From positions 111,596-175,595 of the forward strand of contig NZ_AOIN01000046.1 of the NCBI RefSeq assembly GCF_000337135.1: 64,000 nt of DNA, given 5' to 3'. This document shows positions 16,128 through 24,893 of the stretch, in pieces; the first letter of the stretch is position 1; each line of letters begins with the position of its first letter. The notes beneath the pieces were generated by a model. That model worked only from the letters and a program-made list of their open reading frames with translations. It did not search any database and was not told the origin of the DNA. Source of the DNA: Natrialba chahannaoensis JCM 10990. Lineage in GTDB: Archaea > Halobacteriota > Halobacteria > Halobacteriales > Natrialbaceae. Position numbers and translations under genes: made by a program.

Positions 16128-16199
16128 GGTGCGTCAATTCCCCGTCTGACTGTTGTCGCTGACGCAAACTGCTATTACCGTTCGCATGCACCCACAAAT

Positions 16200-16907
16200 A
16201 TGGCATACGAGCGACAGGCAGCCAGCGGCTTTCAGGAAATCGACCGCTGGGAGGACGGGGTCGGTTGGCTTGCCCATCCCGACGAACTCGGTCAGCGAGC
16301 GAGTCATGCCGTCGTTGGCGAATCCGGCGTCTGGCTACTCGATCCGCTCTGGGCACCCGGCGTCGACGAACTGATTGACGACCTCACCGAGGAGTACGAC
16401 ACAGCCGTCGCCGGCGTCGCGGTCTGTTCGTGCTGGCACACCCGTGACGCCGATCGGTTCGCGCGGCGGTACGACGTTCCCATTGTCATTCCCGAGTGGA
16501 TGGGCCGCGTCGACGACCGAACGACGGCCCCGATCGAGCGCTACGCGGACTCCTTCGACCCTGCCGTCGAGATCGTCCGCCGTCAGCCGATCCCACTCTG
16601 GGACGAGGCGATTCTCTACTGGGATAGCCACGAAACGCTATACACCCCCGAATCGATCGGCACGGCGGCACCCTACCTCGTCGACGACGAACGCCTCGGC
16701 CTCGAACTCTTCTTCCGACTCGACCCGCCACACTGGCTTCGCGAGTACGAACCCAACCGCGTCGTCGTCGGCCACGGAACCGGCATCCTCGACGATGCGA
16801 CGCAGGCACTCGAGTACGCCCTGGCTGGCGCTCGGCGTCGGTTTCCGCGGGCGGTACTCGAGAACGGGCCGGGGACGGCGCGGTTGCTGGTGGGCGCGCT
16901 CCGGTAG
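16200..16907 (+). CDS. Haloarchaeal MBL-fold-like protein lacking canonical metal ligands
   Basis: Predicted 235 residues. The overall pattern resembles a metallo-beta-lactamase fold: an early strand with SHAVVGESGVWLLDPL, a middle segment VAGVAVCSCWHTRDADRFARRY where the HxHxDH motif would be, and a late VVVGHGTGI. Only single histidines remain, so hydrolase activity is doubtful. This assignment rests on fold pattern rather than on a clear motif. Monocistronic, 72 bases after the Bax1 gene and possibly co-transcribed with it. Confidence 0.7.
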   Translation: MAYERQAASGFQEIDRWEDGVGWLAHPDELGQRASHAVVGESGVWLLDPLWAPGVDELIDDLTEEYDTAVAGVAVCSCWHTRDADRFARRYDVPIVIPEWMGRVDDRTTAPIERYADSFDPAVEIVRRQPIPLWDEAILYWDSHETLYTPESIGTAAPYLVDDERLGLELFFRLDPPHWLREYEPNRVVVGHGTGILDDATQALEYALAGARRRFPRAVLENGPGTARLLVGALR

Positions 16908-17060
16908 CGGTGCGACGGGTACGTGTTCGCCATTCCTCCGAAGCATGCCCAGCGTACAAGTGAGCCATCGACGACCATCTCAAGGATTCTGTCAGGGTCG
17001 AAGACTCGATACGATCACCAAAAGTAATATTTCAATCCACTGTGAGAATGGCTGTAACGG

Positions 17061-17240
17061 ATGAGACGAGAATTCCAGTTCGTCGCTGCCGGCACGGCCG
17101 TTGCACTCGTTGGATTTCTGCCGGAGCTCTACCTCTTTGTTCGATCTGCGCGGGCATTCCTGCTGGCCCTCGGCCTTCTGATCGCCTGCTATGGGCTGTT
17201 CGAGTTGGTACGACACTACGCGCAGTTCGATCTGGCCTGA
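17061..17240 (+). CDS. 59-residue two-helix membrane protein
   Basis: A short complete frame from ATG to TGA. The protein starts MRREFQFVAAGTAVALVGFL, continues through two hydrophobic segments (about 7-26 and 31-49) separated by a charged turn, and ends RHYAQFDLA. A TATA-like GTAATATTTC lies at about 17023-17032, roughly 30 bases upstream, consistent with a nearly leaderless transcript. No family recognised. It sits immediately before the orphan IS200/IS605-type hairpin. Confidence 0.6.
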   Translation: MRREFQFVAAGTAVALVGFLPELYLFVRSARAFLLALGLLIACYGLFELVRHYAQFDLA

Positions 17241-17270
17241 AACTGATCAGAAGTACTGGGAACCAAGAAG

Positions 17271-17304
17271 AAAGCCCCGCCCTTCAGGGCGGGGAGGATG
17301 TCAA
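17271..17304 (+). mobile_element. Orphan IS200/IS605-type 3'-end hairpin (omega-RNA-like)
   Basis: A perfect 8-bp stem, CCCCGCCC (17275-17282) with GGGCGGGG (17287-17294), has a TTCA loop and is followed by AGGATGTCAA. This closely resembles the right end of haloarchaeal IS200/IS605 (IS1341-type) elements, where the hairpin and following bases form the 3' scaffold of the TnpB guide RNA. No tnpA or tnpB reading frame is present within the roughly 110 bases between the flanking genes. It is therefore a solo end or remnant. The bases after about 17304 would be the position of a guide if it were transcribed. Confidence 0.6.
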
Positions 17305-17348
17305 ACTGAAAACGGCTGTCCGGATACAGCGACCGACTCGAACGGGGA

Positions 17349-17876
17349 CTACAACACTCGCTGTCGCCCCTTCGGCACCATCGATCGCAGTTCGCCGTGC
17401 ACGTAGAGGCCAATCCCAAGCGGTTCCCGCTCGCCCGCAACGGTGTGGGCCGCGATCAGGTATCCCCAATCGCCGTCCCACTCGAGTTCTTGGTCCTCGC
17501 CGGCGGCAAATCGGCGAGCGGCCTCGCGGTCGAGGTCGATCACGCACTCGCTGGCGTGTGCGCCAAAGCGCTGGACGAAATCCGTCGTGGGTTTCCAGTG
17601 CTCCTGGCGGGTTCGCAGACAGGTCATCCCGATGGCCTCGATTTCGAGCGGGGAGTCGGCCTCGCCGCTGTAGAGCCAGATCTTGCCCGCGCCCTTCTCC
17701 CAGAAGGTGTAGCCGTCGAAGGTCTCGGGCGGGATCGCAAAGCGGTCCTCGAAGTAGTCGACGACGGCAACGCGGCTGACGCGGCCCTCGACGGTTCGGT
17801 CCGCGTCGGTTTCGGGGAGACGGCCGAACTGCTGGCCGTCGTTTTTGCGCAGGTCGGTACTTGAGTCGTCGCTCAT
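17349..17876 (-). CDS. Small RNA-binding-type partner of the RNA methyltransferase
   Basis: Predicted 175 residues, a haloarchaeal family I recall as DUF7122 (label not verified). Its length, content and position match the C-terminal PUA-like RNA-binding region that bacterial RsmF-type methyltransferases carry in one chain: FDGYTFWEKGAGKIWLYSG and LGIGLYVHGELRSMVPKG. The ATG overlaps the stop of the upstream methyltransferase gene by one base (TAATG), which implies translational coupling. I infer that it helps the enzyme bind its RNA. The frame is open further upstream inside the methyltransferase gene, but ATG 17876 is the coupled start. Confidence 0.78.
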   Translation of the reverse strand: MSDDSSTDLRKNDGQQFGRLPETDADRTVEGRVSRVAVVDYFEDRFAIPPETFDGYTFWEKGAGKIWLYSGEADSPLEIEAIGMTCLRTRQEHWKPTTDFVQRFGAHASECVIDLDREAARRFAAGEDQELEWDGDWGYLIAAHTVAGEREPLGIGLYVHGELRSMVPKGRQRVL

Positions 17877-18784
17877 TAGGCGGTCACCTCCAGTTTCGCC
17901 ACGAAGAAGCCGCCGGTATCGTTGTGGTGTGGGTAGATCCGCGCGGCCTGCTCGAGTGTGGAATCGAACGCCTCGTCTCGCCACTCAGTGAGACCGGGTG
18001 CGTGCTCCATCTCGAGGTCGAAGTCCACGACGCGACAGTCCTCCTCGTCGATGGCGTGCTGAACGACGGCCTCGTTTTCCTCCGGCGCGAAGGTACACGT
18101 CGAGTAGACGACGGTGCCACCCTCGCGGGTCGTCTGGATCGCTCGGCGGAGGATGCCCTTTTGGATGCCTGCGATCGTGTCGATGTGACCCTCCGACCAG
18201 TTGTCGAGCGCGTCGGGATTCTTCCGAATCGTTCCCTCGCAGGAACAGGGCGCGTCCACGAGCGTCCGGTCGAACTCGTCGAACGGGAATCGCTTCATGG
18301 AGTAGTTGCGCGCGTCGTCGTTCGTCACCGCGAGGCTGGTCGCACCGAGGCGCTCGGCGTTGAACCGCAGCGCCGAGATACGCCCGAGGTTGTTGTCGTT
18401 CGCGACGACCGTTCCTCGGTCGTCCATCAGCGCAGCGAGCTGGGTTGCCTTCCCGCCGGGGGCCGCACAGCAGTCCCAGACGCGCTCGCCGGGCTGAGGA
18501 TCGAGGACGACCGGCGGGACCGCCGAGACCTCCTCCTGGCCGTGCGTGAAGCCGTGGAAGGAGGTCCACGTCGACCCCGGTGAGTCCGTCTCGAGGCGTA
18601 GCACGCGCGGGTTCCACTCGGCCTGCTCGTACGCGACGTCGTCCTCCTCGAGTGTGGCGGTCGCGCGCTCGGGGGAGGACTTGATCGTGTTCACGCGCAC
18701 CGCGTTGCCGAGCGGGCGCTCGCAGGCCGCGAGAAAGGCCTCGAAGTCGTCGATGATCGGTCGGTACCGCTCGAATGGCTCCAT
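17876..18784 (-). CDS. RsmB/NOP2-family RNA (cytosine-C5) methyltransferase
   Basis: Predicted 302 residues. Transfers a methyl group from S-adenosylmethionine to C5 of cytosine in rRNA or tRNA. The SAM-binding motif DCCAAPGGKATQLA lies at about 105-118. Both catalytic cysteines are present, in DAPCSCEGTIRKNP and in YSTCTFAPEENE. The N-terminal ferredoxin-like part is short. The protein starts at MEPFERYRPIIDDFE. The frame is open to 18895 upstream but the added residues are Gly/Thr-rich and unlike the family. The C-terminal RNA-binding part appears to be supplied by the coupled downstream gene. Exact target RNA unknown. Confidence 0.92.
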   Translation of the reverse strand: MEPFERYRPIIDDFEAFLAACERPLGNAVRVNTIKSSPERATATLEEDDVAYEQAEWNPRVLRLETDSPGSTWTSFHGFTHGQEEVSAVPPVVLDPQPGERVWDCCAAPGGKATQLAALMDDRGTVVANDNNLGRISALRFNAERLGATSLAVTNDDARNYSMKRFPFDEFDRTLVDAPCSCEGTIRKNPDALDNWSEGHIDTIAGIQKGILRRAIQTTREGGTVVYSTCTFAPEENEAVVQHAIDEEDCRVVDFDLEMEHAPGLTEWRDEAFDSTLEQAARIYPHHNDTGGFFVAKLEVTA

Positions 18785-18990
18785 TAGCCACCGATTTGAT
18801 TGCCCGGTGTTTGTGGGTTTCGAAGGCCGGGCCGTTCCGTCTCCTGTCCCGTCTATGTCCACGACCCCACTCCCCGTCCATGTCCCTGCTCCCACTCCCC
18901 ACCTGGCCCGTCATGCCTCGTGCCGAACCGTCCGTTACGGTTCCTGTCAGCGTCGTCGTTTTTATGCCCATTCGCGAAGTCTGCCAACAT

Positions 18991-19737
18991 ATGGCACGAA
19001 TAAGCCTGCAGGGACCAGAGGCCAATCTCGATAACCCAACGTTCGTCGAAGGCTTCCCCGGCATCGGGCTCGTCGGCAAGATCGCCACCGACCATCTCGT
19101 CGACGAGTTCGACATGCGTTACTACGCGAGCGTCCATTGCCAGGGGTTGCCTCGAATCGGCGTCTATCGAAGTGGTGACCGAACCGTTCGGCCGCCCGTA
19201 CGACTCTACGTCAGTGAGGAGCACGACTTGCTCGCATTGCAGAGTGACGCACCGATCCGACCGGAAGCGCTCGACAACGTCGCCGAGTGCGTAACGAGCT
19301 GGCTCATCGATTACGACACGACACCGCTGTACCTGAGTGGGCTGCCAGCCGATCGAGACACCGGCGAGCGGCCAGATATCTACGGCGTCGGAACGGGCGA
19401 TGCGACTGCCCTCCTCGACGAGTGCGAGATCGACGTTCCACCGGAAGACGGCGTCGTCACCGGTCCCACCGGTGCGCTCATCAACCACGCGGCACAGGCC
19501 GGCTACGACAGTCTCGGACTCGTCGTCGAGTGCAACCCGCAGTTCCCCGACCCGGAGGCAGCGAGTGTGCTTCTCGAGGATGCTATCGCGCCGCTGGCTG
19601 ACCTCTCGGTCGACGTGCAGGAACTCATCGACCACGCCGAGGAGATCCGTGAGAAGCGAGAGCAGCTCGCACAACAGATGCAGGCGGTCGGTCAGGAACA
19701 GAGCACGCAGGCACAGCCGCTTCGGATGTATCAGTAA
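18991..19737 (+). CDS. PAC2 family protein (proteasome-assembly-chaperone-like)
   Basis: Predicted 248 residues. The PAC2 fold is shared with eukaryotic proteasome assembly chaperones and with an archaeal protein family of uncertain role. Recognisable parts are FVEGFPGIGLVGKIATDHL at the N-terminus, a central GVGTGD, and VTGPTGALINHAAQAGYDSLGLVVECNPQFPDP. The last 35 residues form a Glu/Lys/Gln coiled coil. ATG 18991 is chosen because a TATA-like TTTTATG lies about 30 bases upstream, near 18958-18964. The longer upstream frame is Pro-rich and non-coding in style. Divergent from the methyltransferase gene. Confidence 0.85.
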   Translation: MARISLQGPEANLDNPTFVEGFPGIGLVGKIATDHLVDEFDMRYYASVHCQGLPRIGVYRSGDRTVRPPVRLYVSEEHDLLALQSDAPIRPEALDNVAECVTSWLIDYDTTPLYLSGLPADRDTGERPDIYGVGTGDATALLDECEIDVPPEDGVVTGPTGALINHAAQAGYDSLGLVVECNPQFPDPEAASVLLEDAIAPLADLSVDVQELIDHAEEIREKREQLAQQMQAVGQEQSTQAQPLRMYQ

Positions 19738-19848
19738 GCCGATTTCGTCTCCGGAGAAGGCGATGATCCGCGCAATTCCGTCGTCCCAGCGGCATCAGAA
19801 CAGTTTCCACGTATTTTTAATTCCCGACACCCTTCGACGGGAATAGAG

Positions 19849-21225
19849 ATGACTTCGGCTACCGAGGCCTACGATATCGTGGTCGTCGGCGGGGGGACTG
19901 CCGGCTGCTTCGCTGCGACGACCGCCGCCAAGGAGGGGCTCGACGTCGTTCTCCTCGAGCGTAAAACCGAGGAGGAAGGGGGATACATCGCCTGTGGGGA
20001 TGGCATCAAGGGAAAGAGTTCCTTCCCGAACGTGCTCGATCGCGAGCGACTCAAAGACGAGGCGTTCACCAACCAGGGAATCGAGCGCGCCATCTTCGAG
20101 AACCCACAGAACGGTGCGCGCCTCGAGATCCCGTTCAACGAAACCGGCGGCGTCGTCGACCGCTGGAAATACGGCCAGATCCTCTTAGAGGAGACCGACC
20201 GCGCCGGCGTCGACATCCACTACAACACCGTCGTCAACGACGTCATCCAGCCAAACGGCACCGTCGAGGGTGTGACTGCGATTCGGGACGGTGAGGCACT
20301 CGAGTACCGGTCCGAAATCGTCATCGACGGCGCGGGTGCGCTCTCGGTGCTCCAGGATAAGGCGGATCTTTCGGCGTCGTCGTTCGACACGAACGTCAAC
20401 TACTCGCAGTTCTGTTCGGCGTATCGCGAGGTGCTCGAGGTCTCCGAGCCGGTCGAGTGGGACGACGCGCTCGTCTTCAAGCCGACCGAGGAGTTAGGCT
20501 ACCTCTGGTACTTCCCGCGCTCGGCGACGGAGATCAACGCCGGCCTGGGCTTCCAGATGAGTCAGGAGCCGATGGAACTGGTCGACGCGCTCAAAGACGA
20601 TATCGCCAACCGGGCAGAGTTCCAGGATGCAACGGTGAAGAACAAGCTCGGTGCTGCACTGCCAACACGCCGGCCGTACGACTCGGCGGTCCACCCCGGT
20701 TACGTGGCCGTTGGCGACGCGGCGGGACATGTCAACCCCTGCACCGGCGGCGGTATTCCGGGTGCTGCAAAGGGTGGCCACTGGGCAGCCAAAATCGCCG
20801 TCGACGCGATTTCCGATGGGGACGTGAGCGAGGCGGCCCTCTGGGAGTACAACCAGCGCGTCCAGACGGACTTTGGCAAGCGCTTCGCGGCGATGGACCT
20901 CTACAACATCTTCGGCACCGCACAGGAACTGGACGACCTCGTCTCGATCCTCACGGCGATGCCGGGTCAACAGCTCGTCGATGCGATCGGCAAGAAGGGG
21001 ACTGCGAAGATGAGCCTTGGTCTCAAGCTCAAGACGCTGATCAAGACCTTCGGCCACTGGGATACGCTCTACGACCTCTATAAAGTCCAGCAGGCCGCCG
21101 GCTCGCTCAAGGGCGTCTACGACAGCTATCCGGACAGCCCCGACCACTTCGACGCTTGGCGCTCGGAGCGCGATAGCGTGCTGAACCGAGTGTACGATAT
21201 CAGCGGTGCTGAGCCGAAGTACTAA
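19849..21225 (+). CDS. Geranylgeranyl reductase family flavoprotein
   Basis: Predicted 458 residues. Saturates the isoprenoid chains of archaeal ether lipids (digeranylgeranylglycerophospholipid reductase role) using FAD. The N-terminal dinucleotide fold is IVVVGGGTAGCFAATTAAKEG, followed by ERK. The family motif IACGDGIKGK and the second FAD motif VAVGDAAGHVNPCTGGGI are present. The C-terminal third is helical and family-specific. Length matches haloarchaeal relatives. The gene is separated from the PAC2 gene by 110 bases and is probably independently transcribed. Whether it acts on lipids or on menaquinone side chains cannot be told from sequence. Confidence 0.9.
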   Translation: MTSATEAYDIVVVGGGTAGCFAATTAAKEGLDVVLLERKTEEEGGYIACGDGIKGKSSFPNVLDRERLKDEAFTNQGIERAIFENPQNGARLEIPFNETGGVVDRWKYGQILLEETDRAGVDIHYNTVVNDVIQPNGTVEGVTAIRDGEALEYRSEIVIDGAGALSVLQDKADLSASSFDTNVNYSQFCSAYREVLEVSEPVEWDDALVFKPTEELGYLWYFPRSATEINAGLGFQMSQEPMELVDALKDDIANRAEFQDATVKNKLGAALPTRRPYDSAVHPGYVAVGDAAGHVNPCTGGGIPGAAKGGHWAAKIAVDAISDGDVSEAALWEYNQRVQTDFGKRFAAMDLYNIFGTAQELDDLVSILTAMPGQQLVDAIGKKGTAKMSLGLKLKTLIKTFGHWDTLYDLYKVQQAAGSLKGVYDSYPDSPDHFDAWRSERDSVLNRVYDISGAEPKY

Positions 21226-21267
21226 CCGGACTAGCGCGAGACTGCTTCTCTCGACGTACAATCCTCG

Positions 21268-21468
21268 TTATCGGAGCCGCCGGTACGCACGCAACAGCAC
21301 CGAGGCAGCCGTCCCGACGCCCGGAATCCGCGACGAGAGGGCTGCAGCCCCGAGGAGGAAGAGCCCGCTCGCTCGCCTCCCGCGTACGAACTCCATCACC
21401 GCATCGATTACCGTCGTCGCTGTGCTCGCCTTCGAGAGCGCATCGACTCGAGTGTTTGTCGTTGTCAT
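21268..21468 (-). CDS. Small hypothetical protein with one hydrophobic segment
   Basis: Predicted 66 residues from ATG 21468. The C-terminal half, RASGLFLLGAAALSSRIPGVGTAAS, contains one membrane-like helix and ends in a basic YRRLR. Such short Arg-ended helical proteins recur in haloarchaea without known function. The start at 21513 would add 15 residues. The gene is convergent with the geranylgeranyl reductase gene. Support is the composition only. Confidence 0.5.
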   Translation of the reverse strand: MTTTNTRVDALSKASTATTVIDAVMEFVRGRRASGLFLLGAAALSSRIPGVGTAASVLLRAYRRLR

Positions 21469-21690
21469 CGGTTCAGCGAACGGGCTCCGCGGCCAAACGC
21501 GAGTAGCCTGCACGTGCCGAGTAGGGGTCTGCTGGTTCGCTCCAACGGTCGAAACACCCCGCTACTGTCATTGTAACCACCTCATTGCTGTCACTGCAAC
21601 CCGACAGCCAGACCGCGCCGCGGCATGTCTCCCTGCGGACGATAGATTCAGGTTCCTTCTCCGAGACCACCCGATAGACACCACTCACAG

Positions 21691-23220
21691 ATGCCCACAC
21701 ACCACACAGACTCGTTCAACGTTCTCGAGACGAGCGTCGCAGCCGTTCACGACGCGATGACCGACGGCGCGGTCACCGCCGAAGAACTCGTCGAGCGCTA
21801 TCTGGCGCGGATCGACGCCTACGACGACGAGCTGAACGCGATCCTGACAGTGAACGACCGGGCTCACGACCGCGCCCGTGATCTCGACGCGAAGTTCGAA
21901 CAGGACGGGTTCGTCGGGCCGCTCCACGGCGTCCCGACGATCATCAAGGACAACCACGACACCCACGACATGCCGACCACCGCGGGATCGACGACGCTCG
22001 CGGATTCACAGCCCTCGCGGGACGCGTTCATCGTCGACCAGCTTCGGGAGGCTGGCGCGATCATCATCGCGAAGGCGAACTTGCAGGAACTCTCCTTCGG
22101 CGTCGACACGATCAGTTCGCTCGGCGGCGCGACGCGGAACGCCTACGATCTCGAGCACCGGCCGTCCGGCTCGAGTGGCGGCACCGCCGCGGCTATCGCC
22201 GCGAACCTGGGCCTCATCGGCACCGGCACCGACACCTGCTCGTCGAATCGCTCGCCACCCGCGTTCAACGATCTCGTCGGCGTTCGACCGACCAGAGGCC
22301 TGTGCAGCCGAACCGGGCTTGTCCCTCTGAGCGAAACGCAGGACACGCCGGGCCCCATCGCGCGAACCGTCGAAGACGCCGCGCGACTGCTCGAGGTCAT
22401 GGCCGGCTACGATCCCGAGGACCCGGTCACGGCCAGGGGCGTCGGGCAGGTTCCCGACGACGGTTACACCGCCCACCTCGATGCGGACGGCCTCGACGGT
22501 GCCAGAATCGGGATCGCCCGGCAGTTCTTCGGGCTCCAGGGCGATGCCGACGAGTACGAGGCTGTCTCCGAAGACGACGCCGCAGCCGTGACGAGCGTCC
22601 TCGAGGACGCTATCGACGACCTCGAGGCGGCCGGCGCGACGATCGTCGATCCGGTCGATGTCGTCGACACGAACTGGCTCCTGAGCGCTCGCGTGCTCGC
22701 ATACGAGTTCGCGCGAGACTTCGACGCGTATCTCGAGACGCTCGGCGACGATGCCCCGCAGGAATCACTCGCAGCCGTCGTGGACTCGGGCGAACTCGCG
22801 CCGTCGATCGAGGCCCGATTCGAGGGCGGTGAGATCCTCGGAACTGATCAGGACTCACTCGACGACAACACAGGCTACCTGCGTCGGCTCGAACGCCGCA
22901 GAGAGCTTCGCGACAGCGTGCTAGCGACGCTGGCCGACCACGATCTCGACGCCCTGCTGTACCCACCCTCGACGGTTCCGCCGGTCACCGTCGACGACCA
23001 CCAGCCGTTCGAGGAGATGAACTGCGAGCTCTCGGCACACACTGGTCTGCCCGCGATCGTCACCCCCGCCGGATTCACCGACGACGGGCTCCCGGTCGGA
23101 CTCGAGTTACTCGGTCGCACATTTGCCGAGCCGCGGCTGTTCGAACTCGCGTACGCGTTCGAGCAGACGACAGATAATCGGGTGTCGCCAGCGCAGTTCG
23201 GGGCACTCGAAATCGAGTAG
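21691..23220 (+). CDS. Amidase (amidase signature family), variant nucleophile loop
   Basis: Predicted 509 residues. The Ser-cisSer-Lys triad of the amidase signature family is visible. Lys is in GVPTIIKDNHD (about 89), cis-Ser in PSGSSGGTAAA (about 164), and the nucleophile region reads GTDTCSSNRSPPA rather than the common GTDTGGSIRIPA. The TCSS form is found in a distinct amidase subgroup; the second serine should be the nucleophile. Substrate unknown; amides of carboxylic acids or nitrile-derived amides are typical. It is followed 74 bases downstream by a second amidase with the standard loop. The pair probably arose by acquisition or old duplication, not recent copying, since the sequences differ widely. 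Confidence 0.9.
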   Translation: MPTHHTDSFNVLETSVAAVHDAMTDGAVTAEELVERYLARIDAYDDELNAILTVNDRAHDRARDLDAKFEQDGFVGPLHGVPTIIKDNHDTHDMPTTAGSTTLADSQPSRDAFIVDQLREAGAIIIAKANLQELSFGVDTISSLGGATRNAYDLEHRPSGSSGGTAAAIAANLGLIGTGTDTCSSNRSPPAFNDLVGVRPTRGLCSRTGLVPLSETQDTPGPIARTVEDAARLLEVMAGYDPEDPVTARGVGQVPDDGYTAHLDADGLDGARIGIARQFFGLQGDADEYEAVSEDDAAAVTSVLEDAIDDLEAAGATIVDPVDVVDTNWLLSARVLAYEFARDFDAYLETLGDDAPQESLAAVVDSGELAPSIEARFEGGEILGTDQDSLDDNTGYLRRLERRRELRDSVLATLADHDLDALLYPPSTVPPVTVDDHQPFEEMNCELSAHTGLPAIVTPAGFTDDGLPVGLELLGRTFAEPRLFELAYAFEQTTDNRVSPAQFGALEIE

Positions 23221-23294
23221 GCGATCCGTTCGACGAACCCGACGAGCGCGCCAACCGAGCAAACGTATATTTCACTCCGTGAGACAGTACGGGT

Positions 23295-24782
23295 ATGTCA
23301 CGCGAGCGCCACGAAACGGATCGTCTTGGCGAGTCAGCACTCACGCGGCTGTCGGCTACCGAACTCGCGAGTCGAATCAGAGATGGTGAGGTAACCGCCA
23401 CCGAAGCGGTCGAGGCACACCTTAACCGAATCGACGCGCGCGACGACGAAATCAACGCCTTCGTTACCGTCTGCGCTGACGAGGCGCGCGAGGCCGCCGC
23501 CGAGGCGGACCGGGTACTCGAGTCCACCAAGGCTAACGACATCGCCGATTCTACTGTCGACGACGAACATATCGGCCCCCTCCACGGTGTCCCAATCGCG
23601 CTCAAGGATCTCGGCTCGCTGAAGGAGGGACTGCCCTACACCTTCGGCTCGGCGCTATTCACTGACTTCGTGGCACCCAAAACGGCCGTCACCGTCGCGC
23701 GACTCGAGGACGCCGGCGCGATTGTGCTCGGGACGACGAACACACCCGAGTTCGGCCACAAAGGGACGACGACCAACGACGTAATTGGGGCGACGGCATC
23801 ACCGATCGACACCGAACTGAACGCGGGCGGCTCCTCCGGCGGCTCCGCGGCGGCGGTTGCGGCAGGAATGACGCCTGTCGCGACTGGCAGCGACGCGGGC
23901 GGCTCGCTTCGCATTCCAGCGGCCGCCTGCGGCGTCTACGGCTTCAAACCGACGTTCGGCCTCGTGCCCTCGGCCAGCAGGCCCAACGGCTTCGGCCGGG
24001 CGCGCCACCACGTAACGAAAGGGCCGCTCTCGCGCACCGTCGCCGACTCGGCCGCGCTCCTCTCAGCGATGGCTGGCCACCATCCCGGTGATCCCGAGAG
24101 CGTTCCCGTCGATATTGCGTTTCGGGACGCTGTACAGGAGCCGTCCACCGACCTGCGGATCGCCTACAGCCCAGATCTCGATGTGTTCCCAGTCACGGAC
24201 ACGGTTCGCACGGTCGTCGACGACGCGGTGGCGTCGTTCGAGGACGCAGGTGCTACCGTCGAGGAAGTCTCCGTCGATCACGGCTACACGATGGACGACC
24301 TCATCGAGGCGGTGATCCCGACGTTCACGACCTCAATGCTCGAGAGCGCTATCGTTACCGCGGAGTCCCACGGCGTCGATCTACGTGAGCATCCCGAAAC
24401 AGTCACCGACAGTCTGTCCCAGATGCTCGAACTGGGCGAACAGTACGGTCCCGCCGATATCGCCCGCTCGGATATCGCCCGGACGGCCATCTTCGACGCC
24501 GTGCAAGAGGTGCTGTCCGAGTACGACCTGCTCGCGACGCCAACCCTCTCGCGCGTCGACGTCGGACTTCACGAAGACCTCGACGCAGAGGCCTGGGAGT
24601 GGCCGCTCACCTGGCCGTTCAACTGGACTGGCCACCCCGCCGCCTCCGCGCCCGCTGGGCTCACGGACGCGGGATACCCCGTCGGGCTCCAGCTCGTCGG
24701 CCCTCGCTTCGGTGACGACACCGTGCTCGCCGGGAGCGCGGTACTCGAGTCCCAGCGTCCCTGGGACCACCTGTACGAGTGA
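23295..24782 (+). CDS. Amidase (amidase signature family), canonical type
   Basis: Predicted 495 residues. The triad is present: Lys in GVPIALKDLG, cis-Ser in GGSSGGSAAAVAAGM, and the nucleophile in TGSDAGGSLRIPAAACGVYGFKPTFG. The GatA-like motifs are complete, but there is no GatB or GatC nearby, so this is a free-standing amidase and not the tRNA amidotransferase. Hydrolyses an unknown amide in the cytoplasm. A TATA-like ACGTATATTTC lies about 30 bases upstream (23261-23272), so it can be transcribed independently of the first amidase. Confidence 0.9.
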   Translation: MSRERHETDRLGESALTRLSATELASRIRDGEVTATEAVEAHLNRIDARDDEINAFVTVCADEAREAAAEADRVLESTKANDIADSTVDDEHIGPLHGVPIALKDLGSLKEGLPYTFGSALFTDFVAPKTAVTVARLEDAGAIVLGTTNTPEFGHKGTTTNDVIGATASPIDTELNAGGSSGGSAAAVAAGMTPVATGSDAGGSLRIPAAACGVYGFKPTFGLVPSASRPNGFGRARHHVTKGPLSRTVADSAALLSAMAGHHPGDPESVPVDIAFRDAVQEPSTDLRIAYSPDLDVFPVTDTVRTVVDDAVASFEDAGATVEEVSVDHGYTMDDLIEAVIPTFTTSMLESAIVTAESHGVDLREHPETVTDSLSQMLELGEQYGPADIARSDIARTAIFDAVQEVLSEYDLLATPTLSRVDVGLHEDLDAEAWEWPLTWPFNWTGHPAASAPAGLTDAGYPVGLQLVGPRFGDDTVLAGSAVLESQRPWDHLYE

Positions 24783-24893
24783 CCACTGGCACGACCTTCC
24801 TGTATGAGGTGGTCGCTGGCACGCGTTCACGACCTCCCTTCGCACACCGCCGCAACCCAAACCCATTTTCGCATTCCGGACCTCTCGCCGGAT

